From positions 1 to 47,741 of the forward strand of contig CAKSCV010000022.1 of assembly GCA_934444645.1 (NCBI GenBank): a stretch of 47,741 nt of DNA. The letters are read 5' to 3'. Numbering within the stretch: the first letter of the stretch is position 1; every line of letters begins with the position of its first letter. The DNA comes from an uncultured Eubacteriales bacterium (GTDB lineage Bacteria > Bacillota > Clostridia > Oscillospirales > CAG-382). The notes below the pieces were generated by a model that saw only the letters and a program-made list of their open reading frames with translations, searched no databases and was not told the DNA's origin. Both the position numbers and the translations under genes were made by a program. Shown in pieces: positions 6,201 through 15,993 of the stretch.

Positions 6201-8897
6201 ATGTTTCAACAAATCAATCGTCTGCCGAAAGCATTCAAAAATGCGCTCCTTTTTCTGCTTATTGCCGCCTTTTTCACGCTTGGTGCGGCGGCTGCCGAAG
6301 CACTTGTGATCGAAGGCTCTGTATTAAGCTCCATCGATGTCGGCAAGACCTATCAGGCAACGGTTAAGGATCTGCGTATAGACGAAAATAACGTCCGGTA
6401 TAAAAGCAGTGACACGAGCATTATTAAAATCGGCAAAAAAGACGGCAAAATCACACCGGTCGCGCCCGGCAAAGCGACGCTTACCGCTTATAACGTCACA
6501 AACAATAAATCGCTTTGCAAACGCACCGTAACCGTGTATCTGCGCACCGAATCCATCGAGGTGTTTCCGCAAAGGCTCTATCTGTACACGAGTAAGCCGT
6601 TCAATTCGTTCGCGTTTACCGTCATGAAGAAATTTCCGGAAAATTCGACCGATACGATAACGCCCCAATCGGATAACAAAGACATTGCAGGCGCGGGTGC
6701 TTTAAGTACAAACATCAGTGCCGGCGATGCCGGAAAAACGACCATTCGCTTTTATGCAAGACGAACCCGAGCAAGCTCCATTGACAGCGAATATTCGACG
6801 CTTATGTCAAGTACTATTGAGGTATTTGTTCATGAGCATAACACCTACAGCACCAAATGGACGGCGGCTGACAGCTTTTATCATTACCGTGCCTGCGACA
6901 AGGACGACTGTCCGCTGTTCCGGATCGGCACGGAAATGGATTATGAGGAGCATGACTTCTCAAGCTACGGCATTTGCAGAAGATGCCGGTATTACAAAGC
7001 CGCAAAAGAAAAAGACCACGAGCATACCTTTAACGTCCTCACCACCGATGAAACCGGCCATTTTTGGAAATGCTCCGACGCCGACTGCGGCGCGACCAAG
7101 CATTATGGGCGGCATGAGTTCAAGGACGGCAACATTTGCAAGGTCTGCGGCCATACGCATGAGCATGATGCATGGGAAACGGGCGTTACCGTTTCGCCGG
7201 ACGGACATTGGTTTGCCTGTTCGGAAAGCGGCTGTAAAGCAAGAAAGGATTATACGGAGCATACAGCGGAAAACGAGTCCACGGCAACCTGCTTGGAGAA
7301 TTTGGTCTGCACGGTGTGCGGCATGACGTTTGGGCAAGGCAAGCACGGCGAATTTGCTTGGACAACCAGCGAGAATTATCATACCTACAAATGCACGGTG
7401 TGCGGCTATTGGGATCGTGATGCCGGTTCGATGCACGTTTTTGAATATGCGACTGCCGAAACCATGAATTGCAAGGTCTGCGGCTATGTCCACACGCATA
7501 CGTTCGGCGATTGGCAAAGCTCGGCAACCGAACACTGGAAAGACTGCACCAAGCTGTACCGGGATTCCTACGGAAGGATTGCGCAAGCCGAATACGGCGA
7601 AAAAACGCCGCATACGTTTGATAAAACCGGCTTCTGTACGGAATGCGGCTATCAAAAGGAATTGACGGCACAAGACGGCGTTTACCTCATCTACGACTTA
7701 GCCGACCTTTGGCTGTTTGCCGCCAAGGTGAACGGCGACGAACCGTCGGCCAATGCCCGGTTAATGGCGGACATTGATCTTGAAAAGCAGCATTGGACGC
7801 CCATGGGAACGGATACCAAGCCTTACACGGGCACGTTTGACGGAAACGGCAAAGCACTGACCGGTTTTCGTACCTCGGCCACCGAAAACAATACCGGTCT
7901 TTTCGGTGTGGTCAACGGCGGCACGGTCAAGAATTTCTCCCTTGACGGCGGAATAATCGTGAATACCGCCGATAAGATCCACATTGGAAGCGTGGCCGGA
8001 GCGGCCAAGGGCGGCGCGGTCTTTTCGGGCATTGAATCGTCCGTGGTTATTATAGGCAGTACGGTTGTTGTCAAGCATGTCGGCGGCATTGTCGGAAGCT
8101 CACAGTTCGGTTCGGACGGGCTGCTCATTGAAAAATGCACGTTTAGCGGCAATATTTTTGTTCAGGGGTCCGGCGACTGCATCGGCGGCATTTTAGGCTA
8201 TGCCAACTACGGCGTGACCATCCGCGACTGTGCGTCCTCCGGGCAGGTTTCCGGCGAGTCCGGCGCATTGTATGTCGGCGGCATTTTGGGCTATGTCAAC
8301 AGTGCTTCGTTCGGCGGCATTACCGGCTGCTATGCGACCGGCAAGATTTCGTCCGGCTTTGGCATCGGCTATATAAAATACTGCGCGGCGAATACCATTT
8401 ACAACAACTGCTATATGGCAGGAACAACGCCCTACGGCGGCGAAAGAGCTTCTTTGTGTACCGCGTCGGCGGTGACTGAAGCGGATTTCGCAAGTGGTCG
8501 GCTGACGTGGCTCTTAAACGGTGCGGCTAACAACGGCACCGGCACTTGGAAACAGACGATTGGCACGGACGAACGGCCGCAGTTTGAGGGCGGCACGGTT
8601 TACCGCAAGGATAAGTCGAGCTACACCAACAATCCCGATGAGTGCCATGCCTTTATTTGCGCGGAAAACGGTGTGGTGCAGGTGTCCAACGTCACAAAGC
8701 CCTGCCTGTTGGTCTTCACGCGCTACGATAATGGCCGGTTTTATGCCATGATTACGACGAATATTACCAAAAATTGCGAGATTCCGTATAAAGACTACGG
8801 ACTGCTTCCTGCTACAGCCGAACGCGTGTATAAGCTGTATCTCTGGGAGGATTTGCAAAACGCCAAACCGCTTTGCGAAGCGGAAATCTGCTCATAA
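6201..8897 (+). CDS. Secreted Ig-like / Cys-His-repeat / GLUG-repeat protein, paralogue 1
   Basis: An 898-residue exported protein of unknown function. The N-terminus is a signal peptide (hydrophobic core at about 14-30, then AAAAEA). It is followed by a bacterial Ig-like (BIG2-type) region at about 40-110, with PVAPGKATLTAY, and a second sandwich-like region to about 205. Residues about 208-492 hold five degenerate modules with H-x-H, then W, then H-[YF]-x3-C, then CxxC(G) (for example ICRRC, ICKVCG, CTVCG, CTECG). From about 495 come GLUG-type repeats (YTGTFDGNGKALTGF, GGTVKNFSLDGG, VGGIVGSS, IGGILGYAN). The C-terminus ends LYLWEDLQNAKPLCE, a tail shared with the two downstream paralogues. 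There is no LPxTG or SLH motif. SD GAGGTG precedes the ATG. First gene of a three-paralogue operon. Confidence 0.85.
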   Translation: MFQQINRLPKAFKNALLFLLIAAFFTLGAAAAEALVIEGSVLSSIDVGKTYQATVKDLRIDENNVRYKSSDTSIIKIGKKDGKITPVAPGKATLTAYNVTNNKSLCKRTVTVYLRTESIEVFPQRLYLYTSKPFNSFAFTVMKKFPENSTDTITPQSDNKDIAGAGALSTNISAGDAGKTTIRFYARRTRASSIDSEYSTLMSSTIEVFVHEHNTYSTKWTAADSFYHYRACDKDDCPLFRIGTEMDYEEHDFSSYGICRRCRYYKAAKEKDHEHTFNVLTTDETGHFWKCSDADCGATKHYGRHEFKDGNICKVCGHTHEHDAWETGVTVSPDGHWFACSESGCKARKDYTEHTAENESTATCLENLVCTVCGMTFGQGKHGEFAWTTSENYHTYKCTVCGYWDRDAGSMHVFEYATAETMNCKVCGYVHTHTFGDWQSSATEHWKDCTKLYRDSYGRIAQAEYGEKTPHTFDKTGFCTECGYQKELTAQDGVYLIYDLADLWLFAAKVNGDEPSANARLMADIDLEKQHWTPMGTDTKPYTGTFDGNGKALTGFRTSATENNTGLFGVVNGGTVKNFSLDGGIIVNTADKIHIGSVAGAAKGGAVFSGIESSVVIIGSTVVVKHVGGIVGSSQFGSDGLLIEKCTFSGNIFVQGSGDCIGGILGYANYGVTIRDCASSGQVSGESGALYVGGILGYVNSASFGGITGCYATGKISSGFGIGYIKYCAANTIYNNCYMAGTTPYGGERASLCTASAVTEADFASGRLTWLLNGAANNGTGTWKQTIGTDERPQFEGGTVYRKDKSSYTNNPDECHAFICAENGVVQVSNVTKPCLLVFTRYDNGRFYAMITTNITKNCEIPYKDYGLLPATAERVYKLYLWEDLQNAKPLCEAEICS

Positions 8898-8918
8898 CCC
8901 GAAAAAGGAGACGTGACC

Positions 8919-10943
8919 ATGAAAAAACGCTTTTTACTGCTTGTTTTGCTTTTTGTTTGCCTGTTTGCGCTTTGTGCGCACGCGGTAAGCATCCGCTTTG
9001 AGGGTGAAGACGAGGCAAGGCTTGGCGGCTATATGGTGGTCGGCGAGTCGTATAAGCTGTATGTAGACGGATACGATTCGCCCGACACGGTGACCTTTCT
9101 TACGCCTGACAGCAAGCATCTTAAAATAGACGGCAATCTTGTCACCGTCCTTATGCGAGATTCGGATCCGGATTTCATGTACCGCATTCGTGCAAGCGAT
9201 TCCGTAACCGGCGCGATCATTGTGGATCGTCGGGTCAAGCTTTTGACAAAAGCCGATTCCATGAGCGTAAACGCCGAAGAAGTGATCTTATATCCCGGCG
9301 AGACCTTTACCATCGTGCCGACGCATACGCCGAGCGATTCGACCAACCGGCTGCTCTATTTAAGCGACTCCGAATATTTTACTGTTAACACCTCCGGCGA
9401 GATCACGGCGCAAACGGTCGGAACGGGCACAGTGCGCGTTCTCTCGAAGATCAACAGGCTCTTTGCTGACGACGATCCGCGCGTTTTGGAAAAAGATGTG
9501 ACCGTACACGTGCATGAACACGTGTGGAGCGACGCTTGGACGGCGGACGGCGACTGTCATTATCACGCCTGCACGGCGGAGTTTTGCAAGATGACCGATA
9601 TAAGCGAAATGCCCGGCTATGCGGCGCACACCTATGAAAACGATGTTTGCACGGTGTGTGGTGCGAGAATGCCGGTGCGCGACATCGACGGCGACGGTCT
9701 TTACGATATCCAAACGGCGGAGGATTTTCTCTCGTTTGCCGAAAAGGTGAATGCCGGAGAGACGACAGCAAACGCAAAACTGATGAACGACATCGATTTT
9801 ACCGGAAAGACGCTTATCCCGGTCGGCACGGTGGAAATGCCGTATGCCGGTACATTTGACGGCAAGAACTACACGATTCGCGGCATCGACTGCAATGTGA
9901 CAAGCGACAACTTCGGCCTGTTCGGTGTGCTTTACGGCACGGTGTGCAACCTCAAGGCCGAGGGCGAGATACGCATTACCGGAAATGCGACCTATGTCGG
10001 CGGCGTAGTTGCACATGCAAAAAGCACTCTGACGGACGACGGCGCGATTCTTCAAAACATCGTTTCGAATGTCAATATCACCGGCAACGGCGTCGGCATT
10101 CATGTCGGCGGCGTGCTTGGCAGCTCGGAAGGGCTTGAAGGCGCGGTGTTACTGGAAAAGTGCCTGTACGGCGGCAAAATCGAGCTTCCGAATTCGCGAA
10201 ATTCCATCGGCGGCGTGATGGGCTATGCCAACGACGGCGTGGTGATCTACCGCTGCGGCTTTACCGGTTCGGTTTCGGTCAAAGAAACCGGCTATCCGGG
10301 CGGCATTTTGGGCTATGTGAACAACGAAAATTTCGGAGGCCTTATGTATTCGTTTTCGGCCGGAACGGCAGACGGCATGATCGTCGGCGACGCGAAAAAA
10401 TGCGGCTACGGCATCGGCGGAAATACGTACACGGCCGGGCAGAAGCTGTTTGCAAGAGAGTCGGAGGAGGCGGCTATGTACGCTGCCTATAACACGGAAA
10501 TTGCCGATTGGACAAGCGGCGAAGCGGTCTATCTTATGAATGACGGCATAACGAGCGGCGATGTGCGTTGGCGACAGACCTTGAGCACAGACCCCTATCC
10601 GAATTTTGACGGTGAGATCGTTTACCGCACGAGCCGGAATTCGTACAGCAACACACGGCCGGACGCATTTGTTCTTATTGAACCCGATTATGGCAGCGGC
10701 GTGCTTTTGGCAAATGTCCGGTATATCAAAACCGGGTATATTCTTGCCATAGCGTATTACAAAGACGGGCGGCTGCAAGAAGTGTCGCTTAAAGAACAAC
10801 AGCCGCCGCTTGAAGGCGTAACCAGCGGTACGATACTGAATTACGGCGACGCGGATGAAATACGCGTGATGATATTCGACTATAATATACGCTCCTTAAA
10901 GCCGTTATGCATTTCGGATGTGTACCGGCCGGAGAAAAAATAG
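8919..10943 (+). CDS. Secreted Ig-like / GLUG-repeat protein, paralogue 2
   Basis: A 674-residue paralogue of the preceding protein, function unknown. The signal peptide at about 1-22 ends near LCAHAVS. An Ig-like region with IVPTHTPSDSTN (about 125-140) follows, then a single Cys/His module (HVHEHVWSDAW at about 200, with CTVCG at its end) instead of five. A short acidic linker, RDIDGDGLYDI, resembles a calcium-binding loop. GLUG-type repeats run from about 255 (YAGTFDGKNYTIRGID, VGGVVAHA, IGGVMGYAN, GGILGYVN). The tail is VMIFDYNIRSLKPLC. The ATG at 8919 is chosen for AAAGGAG 8 nt upstream; the GTG two codons earlier is too close. It begins 21 bp after paralogue 1, so it is one transcript. 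Confidence 0.87.
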   Translation: MKKRFLLLVLLFVCLFALCAHAVSIRFEGEDEARLGGYMVVGESYKLYVDGYDSPDTVTFLTPDSKHLKIDGNLVTVLMRDSDPDFMYRIRASDSVTGAIIVDRRVKLLTKADSMSVNAEEVILYPGETFTIVPTHTPSDSTNRLLYLSDSEYFTVNTSGEITAQTVGTGTVRVLSKINRLFADDDPRVLEKDVTVHVHEHVWSDAWTADGDCHYHACTAEFCKMTDISEMPGYAAHTYENDVCTVCGARMPVRDIDGDGLYDIQTAEDFLSFAEKVNAGETTANAKLMNDIDFTGKTLIPVGTVEMPYAGTFDGKNYTIRGIDCNVTSDNFGLFGVLYGTVCNLKAEGEIRITGNATYVGGVVAHAKSTLTDDGAILQNIVSNVNITGNGVGIHVGGVLGSSEGLEGAVLLEKCLYGGKIELPNSRNSIGGVMGYANDGVVIYRCGFTGSVSVKETGYPGGILGYVNNENFGGLMYSFSAGTADGMIVGDAKKCGYGIGGNTYTAGQKLFARESEEAAMYAAYNTEIADWTSGEAVYLMNDGITSGDVRWRQTLSTDPYPNFDGEIVYRTSRNSYSNTRPDAFVLIEPDYGSGVLLANVRYIKTGYILAIAYYKDGRLQEVSLKEQQPPLEGVTSGTILNYGDADEIRVMIFDYNIRSLKPLCISDVYRPEKK

Positions 10944-10958
10944 AAAAGGACAAAACAA

Positions 10959-13025
10959 ATGAACAGATTTATTAAAATCCTTGCGGCGGCAGCACTTTTA
11001 TTGACCGTATTCACCTTTGCCGTACATGCAGAGCCGACCGTGGCGTTCGGTGACAACTCGACGAACTGTATGCTGTACGGGCAGACGTATGAGCTGTATT
11101 TAACCGAGACCGATCCGTCCGTTCCGGTTTATTTTAAAGGCAAGCCTTCGTCCCGCATTCAGATCAAAAACGACAACCAGGTTGTCATCCTTGCTCCCGG
11201 TTCGTGCACGATCACAGCCCACAATGCTGCGCAGGACGGCAAAAGACTTGCGACAAGGCAGTTTATCCTTAGAAAACGCGCCGAATCCTTAACCGTTAAT
11301 TTCACGGAAACCATTCTGTATCCCGGCGAATCGGTCACGTTAGAGGTTACGCCAACACCGGCAGATGCTACCGACTGTATCGACATTGAGGCAACTGTCA
11401 GCCCCGAGCTGAACCCATCGGACCCAATCGTGCGTATCAACAGGGAAACAAGCAGCTCCACTATCCTTGAAGCAAAAAAAGCCGGAACGGAAATTGTGAA
11501 GATTATAGCAAGGTATGATGTGGAAACCTCGTATAACGATCCCGGAAACGTGTACGCCTATGTGACCGTACACGTGCATGAGCACGATTGGTCGGACGAG
11601 TGGGTCATCGACGGAGATTATCACTACCACGAATGTATGGCGGAACACTGCAAGATCACCGACAACAGCGAAAAGAAAAGCTATGATATCCATATGTACA
11701 ACGAAGCCGGCTTCTGTGTCTGCGGCAAGCCGCGCGAGGTGCTTGACAGCGACGGCGACGGCTATTATGAGATCCGCAACGCCGGTGATCTGGTGTCGTT
11801 TGCGAACAAGGTGAATGCCGGAGAAACGGAAATCAACGGCGCACTGCTAAACAGTGTGGACTTGTCCGGCCATCCGCTTGTTCCCATCGGCACGGCAGCC
11901 CATCCGTTTGCAGGCAATTTTGACGGGCAGATTTTTGCCATTACCGGCATCGACTGTGAAGCGACAAGCGACAATTTCGGCGTTTTCGGCGTGGTGGACG
12001 GCGGCACGGTCAAAAGCTTAAAATTAGAGGGTGAGATCCGGCTGCCGGGCGATTATGCGTATATCGGAAGTGCGGTCGGCCGTGCCAAAGGCGGCGCGGT
12101 CATCGAAAAAATCATCTCAAACGTAAATCTTACGGGAGAGGGAAAAAGCCGTCATATCGGCGGCATTACGGGCAGCTCGGAAAAACTTGGCGGCACGCTT
12201 GCCGTGACAAAGTGCTTGTATGGCGGACATATCGATTTGCCGAACGCGGACGATTCAGTCGGCGGCATTATCGGCTATGCCAACGACAATGTTACGCTTT
12301 CCTATTGCGGCTTTACCGGTTCGGTTACGGCGAATACGAAGACCGGCGGTATTTTGGGATATGTCAACAACACGAGCTTCGGCGGTCTGACAAACTGCTA
12401 TGGAGCAGGGCAGGCAAGCGGCGCGCTGGCCGGGTTCTTGCGCAACTGCGGCGAGAACTTAAGACATAACGCGTATGACGCTTCGCAGAGCGCCTTTGGC
12501 GGCGGTTATGAGGCGTCGATAACGCTTGGTCTTGCAAATGCCTCCTCTGTTTCGGATTGGACGACCGGTCAAGCGGCGTTTTTGCTCAATCGGAAAACGG
12601 TTATCAAAACCTCCGGCGATAAGGTCACCGAAACAGTTGAAGAACACACCGACGACGGCGTTTGGCGGCAGACCTTGGGAACGGATGCGTATCCGAATTT
12701 TTCCGGAAAGGTCGTTTATCGGACGGGAACAACTTCGTACAGCAACACCAAGCGTCCGGTGTATGTCGTATACGGCGAAAAACAAAGAGCCATGACCGCA
12801 ACGGTGTACGCGGAAAAATCGTACTATATGGCGGTGGTGCGGTATAAGGACGGACGGATAACAAGTGTTCGTGTCGATTTCTGCCAGCACAGCTACGGGC
12901 ATCCCGTCGAATGGGACTTGCCTTATTCGGACTCCGACCGCATCAAGGTGATGTTATTTGACTTTAACAGTCTTGAGGACTTACGGCCTCTTTGCGAATA
13001 CGTTGAATACGTGAAAAAGGCATAA
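10959..13025 (+). CDS. Secreted Ig-like / GLUG-repeat protein, paralogue 3
   Basis: A 688-residue third paralogue with the same order of parts: signal peptide (to about 24, FAVHAEP), Ig-like region (ILYPGESVTLEVTPTPADAT at about 112-131), one Cys/His module (VHVHEHDWSDEW to FCVCG), an SDGDGYYEI acidic loop, GLUG-type repeats (FAGNFDGQIFAITGID, GGTVKSLKLEG, VGGIIGYAND, GGILGYVN) and the tail VMLFDFNSLEDLRPLCE. The SD AAAAGGAC lies 7-8 nt before the ATG, and the gap after paralogue 2 is 15 bp. It matches paralogue 2 more closely than paralogue 1, which suggests stepwise tandem duplication. A terminator follows at once, closing the operon. Confidence 0.87.
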   Translation: MNRFIKILAAAALLLTVFTFAVHAEPTVAFGDNSTNCMLYGQTYELYLTETDPSVPVYFKGKPSSRIQIKNDNQVVILAPGSCTITAHNAAQDGKRLATRQFILRKRAESLTVNFTETILYPGESVTLEVTPTPADATDCIDIEATVSPELNPSDPIVRINRETSSSTILEAKKAGTEIVKIIARYDVETSYNDPGNVYAYVTVHVHEHDWSDEWVIDGDYHYHECMAEHCKITDNSEKKSYDIHMYNEAGFCVCGKPREVLDSDGDGYYEIRNAGDLVSFANKVNAGETEINGALLNSVDLSGHPLVPIGTAAHPFAGNFDGQIFAITGIDCEATSDNFGVFGVVDGGTVKSLKLEGEIRLPGDYAYIGSAVGRAKGGAVIEKIISNVNLTGEGKSRHIGGITGSSEKLGGTLAVTKCLYGGHIDLPNADDSVGGIIGYANDNVTLSYCGFTGSVTANTKTGGILGYVNNTSFGGLTNCYGAGQASGALAGFLRNCGENLRHNAYDASQSAFGGGYEASITLGLANASSVSDWTTGQAAFLLNRKTVIKTSGDKVTETVEEHTDDGVWRQTLGTDAYPNFSGKVVYRTGTTSYSNTKRPVYVVYGEKQRAMTATVYAEKSYYMAVVRYKDGRITSVRVDFCQHSYGHPVEWDLPYSDSDRIKVMLFDFNSLEDLRPLCEYVEYVKKA

Positions 13026-13028
13026 ATT

Positions 13029-13063
13029 AAGCGGCGAAGCCATTTGGTGAGACTTCGCCGCTT
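13029..13063. terminator. Terminator between the surface-protein operon and convergent nagA
   Basis: A perfect 11-bp stem (AAGCGGCGAAG / CTTCGCCGCTT) with a 13-nt loop sits between two convergent stop codons (13025 and 13079). The plus side is followed by GTATTT, the minus side by AATTTATG. It probably works in both directions. Confidence 0.75.
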
Positions 13064-13078
13064 GTATTTCAGACGATG

Positions 13079-14212
13079 TTAAATTTTTTCGCCGTCCACA
13101 AACACGGCCTTGACGCAAAAATCTTTATCTGCGAGAAAGAGATCGGCGCATTTGCCGACATCAAGGCTTCCCGTTTGGTCGAACACACCGAGGGCCTTTG
13201 CGGGGTTTTCCGAACACATTCGGCTGACCTCCCACAGCGGAATGTCAAGCGAACAGAGATTGCGGAAGCCGCGTGCAAGCGACGAGGCACTGCCGCAGAT
13301 GGTGCCGTCCGCAAGGCGTGCCACACCGCCGTCGATGATGCGTTCGCGTCCGTCTTCGCTGATCAATTTTCCTTCGGCAAGTCCGGCGGCGAATTCCGAA
13401 TCGCTGATCGCCGTAAATCTTGCCGGACCCTTAGCGCGGTAGATAAGCCCCACGGTGAGCGGATGCAAATGTGCAAAATCGCAGATGACTTCACAGGTTA
13501 CGCGGTCATCCGTAAGAGCCGTGCCCAAAATGCCCGGCTCGCGGTGGTCAAAGCTGCGGCAGGCGTTGAAGGTGTGCGTCATGCGCGTAAGACCGGCATC
13601 GACTGCCGCTTTCATTTGCTCCGCACTTGCCATGGTATGCCCGGCGGATACTTTGACGCCGCGTGAAACGGCGCGGCTTATCACGTCGAGTGCATCCGGC
13701 ATATCGGGTGCTACCGTGATGAGCTTCATATGCCCTTCGGCGGCCTCGTACAGACGGTCAAAATCCGGCACATTCGGGATCACCATGCCGTCGGGATTCA
13801 TTGCGCCCTTTTTGGCAGGGTTCAGAAACGGACCTTCAAAGTGAATGCCGCCAAGCTTGGCGCGGCCGCTCTTTTTTTCGAAAAAGGGAAGCAGATGGCG
13901 CGTAAGCTCTATTTCCTTGTCGATCGGTGCGCTTTCAAGCGTGGCGGCTGCCATGGTGACGCCCTCACGCGCTTCAAAAGCCAAAACCGTATCGACGTCG
14001 CTGTTCAGATTGTAGTAAACGCTGCCCATCGCACCGTGCGTGTGTGTGTCGATAAGACCGGCAAAGGCATACGCGCCGCCGCCGTCAATGACCTCTTCGC
14101 CCTCATAAGGGGCAAGATCTCGTCCGAACGCGGCGATCCTCCCGTGCTCAAGGCGCATATCGCACGGCGTGACGCGGTCGCTCCGGACGGCGTGAATATT
14201 CTTAAGTAGCAT
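13079..14212 (-). CDS. nagA: N-acetylglucosamine-6-phosphate deacetylase
   Basis: Cytoplasmic amidohydrolase that converts GlcNAc-6-P to GlcN-6-P plus acetate in amino-sugar use and cell-wall recycling; 377 residues. Metal and catalytic motifs are in order: DTHTHG (about 56-61), HFEGPFL (about 124-130), SAGHT (about 189-193), HTFNA followed by HREPG (about 213-230), and ISDSEFAAGL (about 270), whose aspartate is the catalytic acid/base (TDA or SDA in most homologues). The ATG at 14212 has GGAG about 10 nt upstream; another ATG, out of frame, lies closer. It is separated from glnS by a terminator, and no strong own promoter is visible. nagB is not in the window. Confidence 0.92.
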   Translation of the reverse strand: MLLKNIHAVRSDRVTPCDMRLEHGRIAAFGRDLAPYEGEEVIDGGGAYAFAGLIDTHTHGAMGSVYYNLNSDVDTVLAFEAREGVTMAAATLESAPIDKEIELTRHLLPFFEKKSGRAKLGGIHFEGPFLNPAKKGAMNPDGMVIPNVPDFDRLYEAAEGHMKLITVAPDMPDALDVISRAVSRGVKVSAGHTMASAEQMKAAVDAGLTRMTHTFNACRSFDHREPGILGTALTDDRVTCEVICDFAHLHPLTVGLIYRAKGPARFTAISDSEFAAGLAEGKLISEDGRERIIDGGVARLADGTICGSASSLARGFRNLCSLDIPLWEVSRMCSENPAKALGVFDQTGSLDVGKCADLFLADKDFCVKAVFVDGEKI

Positions 14213-14245
14213 AGCTGCATAGCTCCTTTCACTGTCGAACGTATG

Positions 14246-14280
14246 TGAAAATCCGCAGACGGCGCGAAACCGTCCGCGGA
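14246..14280 (-). terminator. Terminator downstream of glnS
   Basis: An 11-bp stem with one G-U pair (TCCGCGGACGG / CCGTCTGCGGA on the minus strand), 7-nt loop, followed by TTTTC. It lies between the glnS stop (14288) and the nagA start (14212), so nagA expression depends on read-through or an unseen promoter. Confidence 0.7.
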
Positions 14281-14287
14281 TATTTTG

Positions 14288-15949
14288 TTATTTTAAGTTC
14301 TTGGCAAAGCTGTCCTTTAAGGTAACAATACGGTTAAAGACGTTGTCGTTGCGTGTATCGGCGCAGAAATAGCCCATGCGCACAAACTGGAACTTATCGC
14401 CCGGCTTTGCGCCGTCAAGCGCTTCTTCAAGCTTTGCATTCGGCATGACGGTTAAGCTTTCCGGATTGAGATAATCCTTGAATGATTTGTCCTCCGGAAT
14501 GGCACCGGTATCTTCGATGGTGAACAGTCGGTCGTATAAGCGCACCTCGGCGGTCTTGGCGTGCGCTGCACTCACCCAATGGATCGTACCCTTGATTTTT
14601 CTGCCGTCGGGCGGATTGCAGCCGGCGGTTTCCGGATCGACCGTGCAGAGCAGCTTTGCGGGGCGTCCGTCTTTGCCGTAAATGACCTCGTTGCACTTGA
14701 CCACATACGCGCTCATGAAGCGCACCTCGCTGTCCGGCTTCAAACGCTGGAACTTGGGCGGCGGGTTGTCCGAAAAATCGGCGCGTTCGATATACAAATG
14801 CTTGGTGAAAGGCACCTTGCGCGTGCCGGCCGACGGGTCTTCCGGATTGTTGACCACGTCGAAGTAAACGGTTTCATCTTCGCCGAAGTTGGTGATTTCG
14901 ACTTCAAGCGGATCAAGCACCGCCATGCGGCGCGGTGCGGAGGCATTAAGCTCCTCACGGATGCAGTGGTCGAGCAGGTTGATATCGCAGAGCGACAGAG
15001 CCTTGGAAATGCCGGAACGCTGCACAAAGCTGAAAATGGAGGTCGGCGTGAAGCCGCGGCGGCGCAGACCGCAAAGCGTGGGCATACGCGGATCATCCCA
15101 GCCGTCCACAAGCTTTTCTTCAACGAGTGCGCGAAGATAGCGTTTGCTCATGACCGTGTAGGTCACGTTTAAGCGTGCAAATTCGCGCTGCTTGGGCTTA
15201 TGCTCAAAGCCGATGTTGTCCACCACCCATTCATAGAGCGGACGGTGGTTTTCGAATTCGATCGAGCAGAGCGAATGGGTAATGCCCTCAAGTGCGTCTT
15301 GGATCGGGTGCGCGAAGTCGTATAACGGATAGATGCACCATTTGTTGCCCTGACGGTGGTGCGCTGTATGCAGAATGCGGTAAATGGCCGGGTCGCGCAG
15401 GTTCATGTTCGGACTCGCCATATCGATCTTTGCGCGAAGCGTGTGCGAGCCGTCCGGAAATTCGCCGCTTTTCATGCGTTCGAAAAGGTCTAAGTTTTCT
15501 TCGACCGAGCGGTCGCGCCACGGGCTGTTTTTGCCGGGCTCGGTGAGCGTGCCGCGGTATTCGCGCATTTGGTCTGCCGACAGGTCGCAGACATAGGCCT
15601 TGCCGTCCTTTATGAGCTTAACGGCATATTCGTAGCATTTGTCAAAGTAGTCCGAGCCGTAGAAAATACCGTCCGGAATCGCACCGAGCCAGCGTAAATC
15701 CTCTTCGATCGAACGTACAAATTCGTCGTCCTCTTTGACGGGATTGGTGTCGTCATAGCGCAGATTGAAAAGACCGTTGTATTTTTTGGCGGTCGAATAG
15801 TTGATCCAAATGGCCTTGGCCGAGCCGATGTGCAGATATCCGTTCGGTTCGGGAGGAAAACGCGTGTGAATGCGTTCGGTAAGGCCCGCGGCAATGTCCG
15901 CGTCGATGACCTCGTGTATAAAGTTCGTGGATATGGTTTCTTCTGCCAT
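14288..15949 (-). CDS. glnS: Glutaminyl-tRNA synthetase
   Basis: Class I synthetase that charges tRNA-Gln directly; 553 residues, the usual GlnRS length. The N-terminal catalytic domain has the HIGH-type motif (YLHIGSAKA at about 38-46) and RYDDTNP. The KMSKS-type loop is VMSKRYL (about 265-271). The C-terminal half is the two-barrel anticodon-binding region typical of GlnRS (KVPFTKHLYIERADF, GTIHWVS). The ATG at 15949 is chosen for AAGGAG 7-9 nt upstream; the ATG three codons earlier overlaps that SD. It lies 44 bp after the CE4 gene. A separate GluRS occurs nearby, so the cell probably makes Gln-tRNA directly rather than only by transamidation. Confidence 0.95.
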   Translation of the reverse strand: MAEETISTNFIHEVIDADIAAGLTERIHTRFPPEPNGYLHIGSAKAIWINYSTAKKYNGLFNLRYDDTNPVKEDDEFVRSIEEDLRWLGAIPDGIFYGSDYFDKCYEYAVKLIKDGKAYVCDLSADQMREYRGTLTEPGKNSPWRDRSVEENLDLFERMKSGEFPDGSHTLRAKIDMASPNMNLRDPAIYRILHTAHHRQGNKWCIYPLYDFAHPIQDALEGITHSLCSIEFENHRPLYEWVVDNIGFEHKPKQREFARLNVTYTVMSKRYLRALVEEKLVDGWDDPRMPTLCGLRRRGFTPTSIFSFVQRSGISKALSLCDINLLDHCIREELNASAPRRMAVLDPLEVEITNFGEDETVYFDVVNNPEDPSAGTRKVPFTKHLYIERADFSDNPPPKFQRLKPDSEVRFMSAYVVKCNEVIYGKDGRPAKLLCTVDPETAGCNPPDGRKIKGTIHWVSAAHAKTAEVRLYDRLFTIEDTGAIPEDKSFKDYLNPESLTVMPNAKLEEALDGAKPGDKFQFVRMGYFCADTRNDNVFNRIVTLKDSFAKNLK

Positions 15950-15993
15950 AAGATTCACTCCTTGCCGGATGAGCCGGTAATTTTTATAATCAT

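Noticed and set aside
6960..7673. 237-codon minus-strand frame, and a 247-codon one at 9360-10103
   Set aside because: Antisense to the Cys/His and GLUG repeat-coding parts of the surface proteins; composition follows the sense codons.
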